Assembly (NCBI RefSeq): GCF_000295935.2
Contig: NZ_ALWO02000052.1
Span: forward strand, 248,001 to 312,000
Length of the DNA stretch: 64,000 bases
Reading direction: 5' to 3'
Source: Indibacter alkaliphilus LW1
Lineage (GTDB): Bacteria; Bacteroidota; Bacteroidia; Cytophagales; Cyclobacteriaceae
Shown here: positions 60,171 through 64,000 of the stretch, in pieces
Position numbering within the stretch: position 1 is the stretch's first letter
Layout: each line of letters opens with the position of its first letter
The notes under the pieces: model-generated
What the model saw: the letters and a program-made list of their open reading frames with translations, nothing else
Databases searched by the model: none
Told to the model about the DNA's origin: nothing
Translations under genes and position numbers: made by a program

Positions 60171-61046
60171 ATGAAACAAGCACTTCAAAAATCACGGATT
60201 CCAGATTCTAAGGCCTTTGTGGTAAAAGAGCTAAAAGCCCCTTATTTTGATAAGAACTGGCACTTTCATTCTGAATACCAACTGTTTTGGGTATTGGAGG
60301 GAAGAGGAACAAGATTTATTGGAGATCAAATGAAGCCATTCAGGGAAGGGGATATGATTTTGACTGGACCTAACCTTCCACATCTTTGGAGAAATGATCA
60401 AGAATATTTTCAAAAAAACTCCAGGCTGAATACACATGGGATAGTGGTGTATTTCCCAGAAGATTTTCTAGGAGGTTCTTTGTGGGAAAAAGAGGAGTTT
60501 GAAGATGTCAAAAACCTGCTCTTGAAATCCCGGCGTGGACTGGAAATTAGTGGTAAGACAAATTTGAAATTGAGGGAAATGCTTCAAACTTTGGTATTCA
60601 AAAAAGGAGGAGCGCGTATCATTGGTCTTTTGGAAATCCTACATATCCTTGCCCATTCTAAGGATTGTGAGCCCATCACCCATGCGGGGTATATCAATAC
60701 CAATAAGGAGTCAGAAAAAGACAGGATGAACCAAGTCTATGAATATGTAATGGAAAATTTCAAGCAAAAAATATTTTTAGCTGAAGTAGCTGCCCTGGCC
60801 AATATGACCGAGAGTGCTTTTAGTAGATACTTTACATCTAGAATGAACAAACCTTTTTCTGAATTCCTTTCCGATGTACGAATTGGCCATGCCTGTAAGC
60901 TTCTGCAAGAAGTAGAAGCCAATGTAAGTGAGATTTGCTATGAAAGTGGTTTTCAGACTTTATCGAATTTCAATAGACAGTTCAAGGAAAGAATGGGGGT
61001 GACTCCAATGGAGTATAAGAAAGATTACCTGAATACTTTTAGTTGA
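60171..61046 (+). CDS. AraC-family transcriptional regulator
   Basis: 291 residues. The N-terminal cupin-like ligand domain has KNWHFHSEYQLFWVLEGRGTRFIGD and EGDMILTGPNLPHLWRND, a sugar-sensing beta-barrel pattern. The C-terminal double HTH shows LAEVAALANMTESAFSRYF and VSEICYESGFQTLSNFNRQFKERMGVTPMEYK, the AraC signature. It is divergent from the sugar operon, so it probably controls that operon in response to its sugar. A repeat pair in the shared gap is a candidate operator. Confidence 0.93.
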   Translation: MKQALQKSRIPDSKAFVVKELKAPYFDKNWHFHSEYQLFWVLEGRGTRFIGDQMKPFREGDMILTGPNLPHLWRNDQEYFQKNSRLNTHGIVVYFPEDFLGGSLWEKEEFEDVKNLLLKSRRGLEISGKTNLKLREMLQTLVFKKGGARIIGLLEILHILAHSKDCEPITHAGYINTNKESEKDRMNQVYEYVMENFKQKIFLAEVAALANMTESAFSRYFTSRMNKPFSEFLSDVRIGHACKLLQEVEANVSEICYESGFQTLSNFNRQFKERMGVTPMEYKKDYLNTFS

Positions 61047-61151
61047 CAAATGCTTGATTGTCAAGTTTTGATTTTACCATATAGATCCCAATAGATGAAG
61101 AAAACAAAAAAATTTTTTCTTGGCCAAAACCCATTAGAGCACAAAGCTAAA

Positions 61152-61179
61152 CCTCGGTTAGTGATGATACTAACCGAGG
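61152..61179 (+). terminator. Hairpin downstream of the AraC-type gene
   Basis: An 11-bp perfect stem (61152-61162 with 61169-61179) and 6-base loop with no T tract lies between converging genes. It is flanked by CACAAAGC (61140-61147) and its reverse complement GCTTTGTG (61213-61220), forming a nested pair. Termination is plausible; a dispersed repeat is an alternative. Confidence 0.5.
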
Positions 61180-61228
61180 CAAAGGAATTTGTGAAAACTT
61201 TTTGCCTTCGAGGCTTTGTGGCAAGGAT

Positions 61229-63814
61229 TTAATCAGCGGTTCCGGATTTGATTAGGTTGCCGAAGAAAATGGCATTAAGGTACATTTTATTGGTGCCATA
61301 CCAAATTGCACGGAAGTTTGGGCTGTCTACAAAAGCAATCACTTTACCTTGTCCCAGTGATTTGACCTGTAATGCTGCAGAATTTTTTGCAAACTCCAGA
61401 TTTTCAGGATGTATATAACCACTCGCCAATGGGTTTTCAGTATACATCAGGGGATTGGAATATTGATTCTTAGAGGGTTCTAGGAATTGATTATCGTTTC
61501 TAAAACTGTAAATCTCCGGCTTAGAATAGCCATAACCCAAAGGGTGGCTGTTGTCTATTCGGGCATGGAAGATAGTTCCCCGGGTTAACCTGGCTCCTGT
61601 GTTTTTCACGAAGGATTCATAAGGTTCCAATTCTTTCTTTGCACCCTCATCTTCTTTTCTAAACTCAAAAGAAACGACTTCATTTTTATCTAATACCGAT
61701 AGTGCTCCACCCCTAGCGATAAGCGTACCTCCTGCCCGAATCCAGGCTTTTATGGAATTAAAATCTTTTTCGCCAAGACTGGAATAATTCCCATTGGGCA
61801 TGGCTATGACGGTGTATTTACTCAGGTCTGCTGAACTGACTCTTTCAGTTGGCAAAAGCGTGATCGGCATATCCATTCTTTGATCCAACAGATGCCAGAT
61901 TTCTCCAGCTTCCAGGCTGTTGACACCTGTGCTTACCAATAGTGCTACCTTAGGTTCTTGGAGCACATCAATATTGGGTGAACCCATGTTGATTCCACCT
62001 GTCAGTCCACTGGAAATGCCATATACTTTCAGTGCATTTTCTGCTGCCAATTTTTTTAGATCCTGAAAAAGTTTTGTTTTGGCCTCATCTTTCGCATCTC
62101 TTTTGGTACTGACGATAATGCTTCCTCTTTGCATTTCGGTACCGTCTCCCAGTGTAAAAGGCTCGTGAGCAACTCTTACGAGGTGATCATCTTTGAGCAA
62201 TTGGTAGACCAGCTTGGGTGCATAGTAGTCACTCCATTGAAAAGCAAAAGCCAAATCATTTTCCTCTCCCATCATTGCTCCGTTTTTAGGATTTCCCTTA
62301 TTTTCCAATTTGGTAACATTGGCTACATTAAGGATCCGGCTACTCATGGCCATATAATCCAAATTGAACGACATAGGCATAGTCCACGCAGAGACATCGT
62401 AAAAAAGGCTGTCTTGAAAGTCTGTTCTTGTTTCGAAAATAGCCTTGATCAGGTTGTACTGAGCTTGCTTAAGCGGGACGATATATGATTTTTCTTTTTG
62501 AAAATCCACGCTATTGATGGTGATGTCTTCATTGAGACTGTAGACTTCAATGTCATGTTGAAGGATCATTTCTGCCAGGTGGTAACTCCTAGCAGCATCG
62601 TCTTTACTACCAAAAATATAGGCTTGATTGCTGTCATTTCCAGCTTCACGGATAGACTCTTTGTAATAGTCATGCATAAATTTGACAATTTCTTCCCGCA
62701 GCTCCACAGCGGCTTTGAAAGAGCTAAGGCTGGTTCTGAATTGATTTTTGATGGTAAAAGAAAAAGGTAAAGGTCCATAATCACTTTCCTGTAAGTGACC
62801 CCTTGATGAAGCCTGCTCAAATAGAATCCCAATAGACCCCTGTATATCCGGATAAGTAGAGCCGTACCCGAAATAATACTCATCAAAACTCTCTTTGGTG
62901 TGGTAAAGGGACCCGATATCATCCAGTTCCTTGGCGTGGTAATTCCCCATCTTTTCGGTCAGCTCCATATTTTTCTTGGGCGTAAGCGGATGATCTCTGC
63001 TGGGAATCCCAGGTTGAAAGAAAAATGTAGAATTGGTGCCCATCTCATGATAATCCAAATAGATGTTGGGAAGCCATTCCTGGAATACCGCGACTCTATT
63101 TTGCGACTCTGGGTGTTGGACAAGAAGCCAGTCTCTGTTGAGGTCAAACCAATAATGATTGCCACGGCCTCCTGGCCAGGCTTCAGAAAGCTCCCTGTTT
63201 TCTTTGTCCCCATTGAGGTTGTAAGACCTATGTGAATTCACCCATGAAGAATAGCGGCTGTAGCCATCCGGGTTGAGTGCAGGATCGATCATGATGATAA
63301 TCTTGTCCAGATCATCTTCAATTTCCTGTGCAGCCACGAAATGGTATGCAGCCAAAATAGAGGAGTTGATAGCGCTTGCTTCGTTGCCATGAACCGAATA
63401 TCCTGCGGCCATGACCAAAGGTGTGTTAGCGTAATCTATATTGGAATCAGGGTCTCTTAATTTTTTCCTATCAGCTTTGATTTGGTCAAGGTTTGCGATA
63501 TTCTCCGGAGAAGAGATTGTAAGTATGACCTGAGGTCTTTTTTCATAACTGTGGCCGATAATTTCAAAATGGGCCTTTGGGGAAATTTCAGCAAGTTTTT
63601 CAAAGTATCGGAGAATTTGATCATATCCGGCATTCCATTCACCAACCTGAAAACCAAAGAAGTCCTTAGGTTCAGGAATAGCACTGTCATAATTAAAGCC
63701 TGAAGGCATATAGTAAGACAATGGAATATCTGTTGTGCTTTTTGGGCTAGTCTGGGCAAAAACAAAATTTAGACTGGTCAAAAAGCAAAGCAATAGGGCT
63801 AGCTGTCTTTTCAT
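61229..63814 (-). CDS. Large exported M14-family metallopeptidase (paralog 2)
   Basis: 861 residues from ATG 63814 (MKRQLALLLCFLTSLNFVFAQ signal peptide); a GTG at 63853 would add 13 residues and is not preferred. M14 motifs match paralog 1: SVHGNEASAIN (HxxE), WFDLNRDW, LDYHEMGTNSTFF and ILFEQASSRGH. The C-terminal GATase-like region (VALLVSTGVNSLEAG, VIAMPNGNYSSLG, GGTLIARGGAL) is also kept. Extended identical blocks with the 51287 gene show a recent-looking duplication in opposite orientation. Both copies have intact motifs and signal peptides. Confidence 0.9.
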   Translation of the reverse strand: MKRQLALLLCFLTSLNFVFAQTSPKSTTDIPLSYYMPSGFNYDSAIPEPKDFFGFQVGEWNAGYDQILRYFEKLAEISPKAHFEIIGHSYEKRPQVILTISSPENIANLDQIKADRKKLRDPDSNIDYANTPLVMAAGYSVHGNEASAINSSILAAYHFVAAQEIEDDLDKIIIMIDPALNPDGYSRYSSWVNSHRSYNLNGDKENRELSEAWPGGRGNHYWFDLNRDWLLVQHPESQNRVAVFQEWLPNIYLDYHEMGTNSTFFFQPGIPSRDHPLTPKKNMELTEKMGNYHAKELDDIGSLYHTKESFDEYYFGYGSTYPDIQGSIGILFEQASSRGHLQESDYGPLPFSFTIKNQFRTSLSSFKAAVELREEIVKFMHDYYKESIREAGNDSNQAYIFGSKDDAARSYHLAEMILQHDIEVYSLNEDITINSVDFQKEKSYIVPLKQAQYNLIKAIFETRTDFQDSLFYDVSAWTMPMSFNLDYMAMSSRILNVANVTKLENKGNPKNGAMMGEENDLAFAFQWSDYYAPKLVYQLLKDDHLVRVAHEPFTLGDGTEMQRGSIIVSTKRDAKDEAKTKLFQDLKKLAAENALKVYGISSGLTGGINMGSPNIDVLQEPKVALLVSTGVNSLEAGEIWHLLDQRMDMPITLLPTERVSSADLSKYTVIAMPNGNYSSLGEKDFNSIKAWIRAGGTLIARGGALSVLDKNEVVSFEFRKEDEGAKKELEPYESFVKNTGARLTRGTIFHARIDNSHPLGYGYSKPEIYSFRNDNQFLEPSKNQYSNPLMYTENPLASGYIHPENLEFAKNSAALQVKSLGQGKVIAFVDSPNFRAIWYGTNKMYLNAIFFGNLIKSGTAD

Positions 63815-64000
63815 AGGGATGAGTTTAAGATTGGAAGAAAAGAATTGAAGCACAAATTGCTCAAGAAGTGTTTAAAGCCCAATACCCCTTGTGTAAAAAC
63901 TTGGGTTTCTGATAAACTTTAATAATATAAAAGTAATGGGTGGGGTGAATCGAGTAATCAATGGTTATTTGTGATCAACACCTTGCTTTTGTGGTAAAAA

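Noticed and set aside
1-64000. CRISPR array, tRNA, rRNA, insertion sequence or prophage
   Set aside because: No regularly spaced repeats, no cloverleaf-like or rRNA-like segment, and no transposase, integrase or phage structural gene was recognised by reading the window; a tRNAscan/Infernal run would be decisive.

Overview
The window looks like chromosome of a Bacteroidota bacterium, most likely a Cyclobacteriaceae-type member of the Cytophagia. This is inferred from AT-rich coding sequence, TTG/TTTG-N18-22-TAnnTTTG promoters in place of E. coli-type boxes, a SusC/CirA-like TonB-dependent receptor, Bacteroidota-restricted families (DUF493, DUF4783, DUF6787-like), and Bacteroidota gene neighbourhoods such as coaX/OMP/TPR/lptC and recF-TPR-ribH. 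No rRNA, tRNA, CRISPR array, phage gene or complete transposon was seen. An NhaD antiporter fits a saline habitat. Layout: 1-2366 is a leftward operon (DUF493, pterin dehydratase, rsmI, inositol monophosphatase, AsmA-like). 2473-10176 is a leftward envelope block: type III pantothenate kinase, OM porin-like protein, TPR protein, LptC lipoprotein, small membrane protein, CNNM/CBS protein and PpiD foldase. 10273-14338 runs rightward with anmK, a Glu/Leu dehydrogenase and nhaD. 14410-16523 holds gpmI and a lipoprotein; 16838-18144 DUF4783 and nadC; 18197-19846 the glnK-amt nitrogen operon. 20167-29832 mixes metabolic and repair genes: nucleotidyltransferase, TlpA-like oxidoreductase, DoxX, recF, pdhA, TPR anchor, ribH, lysC and an M14 peptidase. 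29871-40080 holds a DUF6787-like protein, an ABC exporter, DUF3050, a Thr/Ser dehydratase, a FAS1-FAS1-cupredoxin lipoprotein, an M23 peptidase, a second coaX, a GNAT followed in frame by a broken RES-domain fragment, an SDR and two orphan genes. 40150-45286 is a vitamin-uptake region: a TPP riboswitch drives a TonB-dependent receptor, with a PnuC-like transporter overlapping a NadR-like kinase nearby and a fatty-acid desaturase between. 45377-50959 has an M16 peptidase, a CLC-F-type antiporter behind a fluoride riboswitch, a TIGR01777 oxidoreductase and small PLDc_N-like membrane proteins. 51287-63814 is the most accessory-looking part: two large M14 paralogs in opposite orientation flank a sugar module (ThuA/PVC propeller/HEAT/LamG-like/azurin-like giant lipoprotein, a D-tagatose-3-epimerase-like isomerase, a Gfo/Idh/MocA protein lacking the usual EKP lysine) with a divergent AraC regulator. 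The strongest observations are two riboswitches in non-coding leaders (TPP with a near-perfect promoter; fluoride matching the transporter's CLC-F motifs), a heme-free PVC-cupredoxin fusion in a sugar operon, two different coaX genes, a FAS1-cupredoxin fusion with an inverted repeat at its predicted transcription start, and several perfect palindromes without assigned function. All family calls rest on reading motifs by eye; no database search was run.
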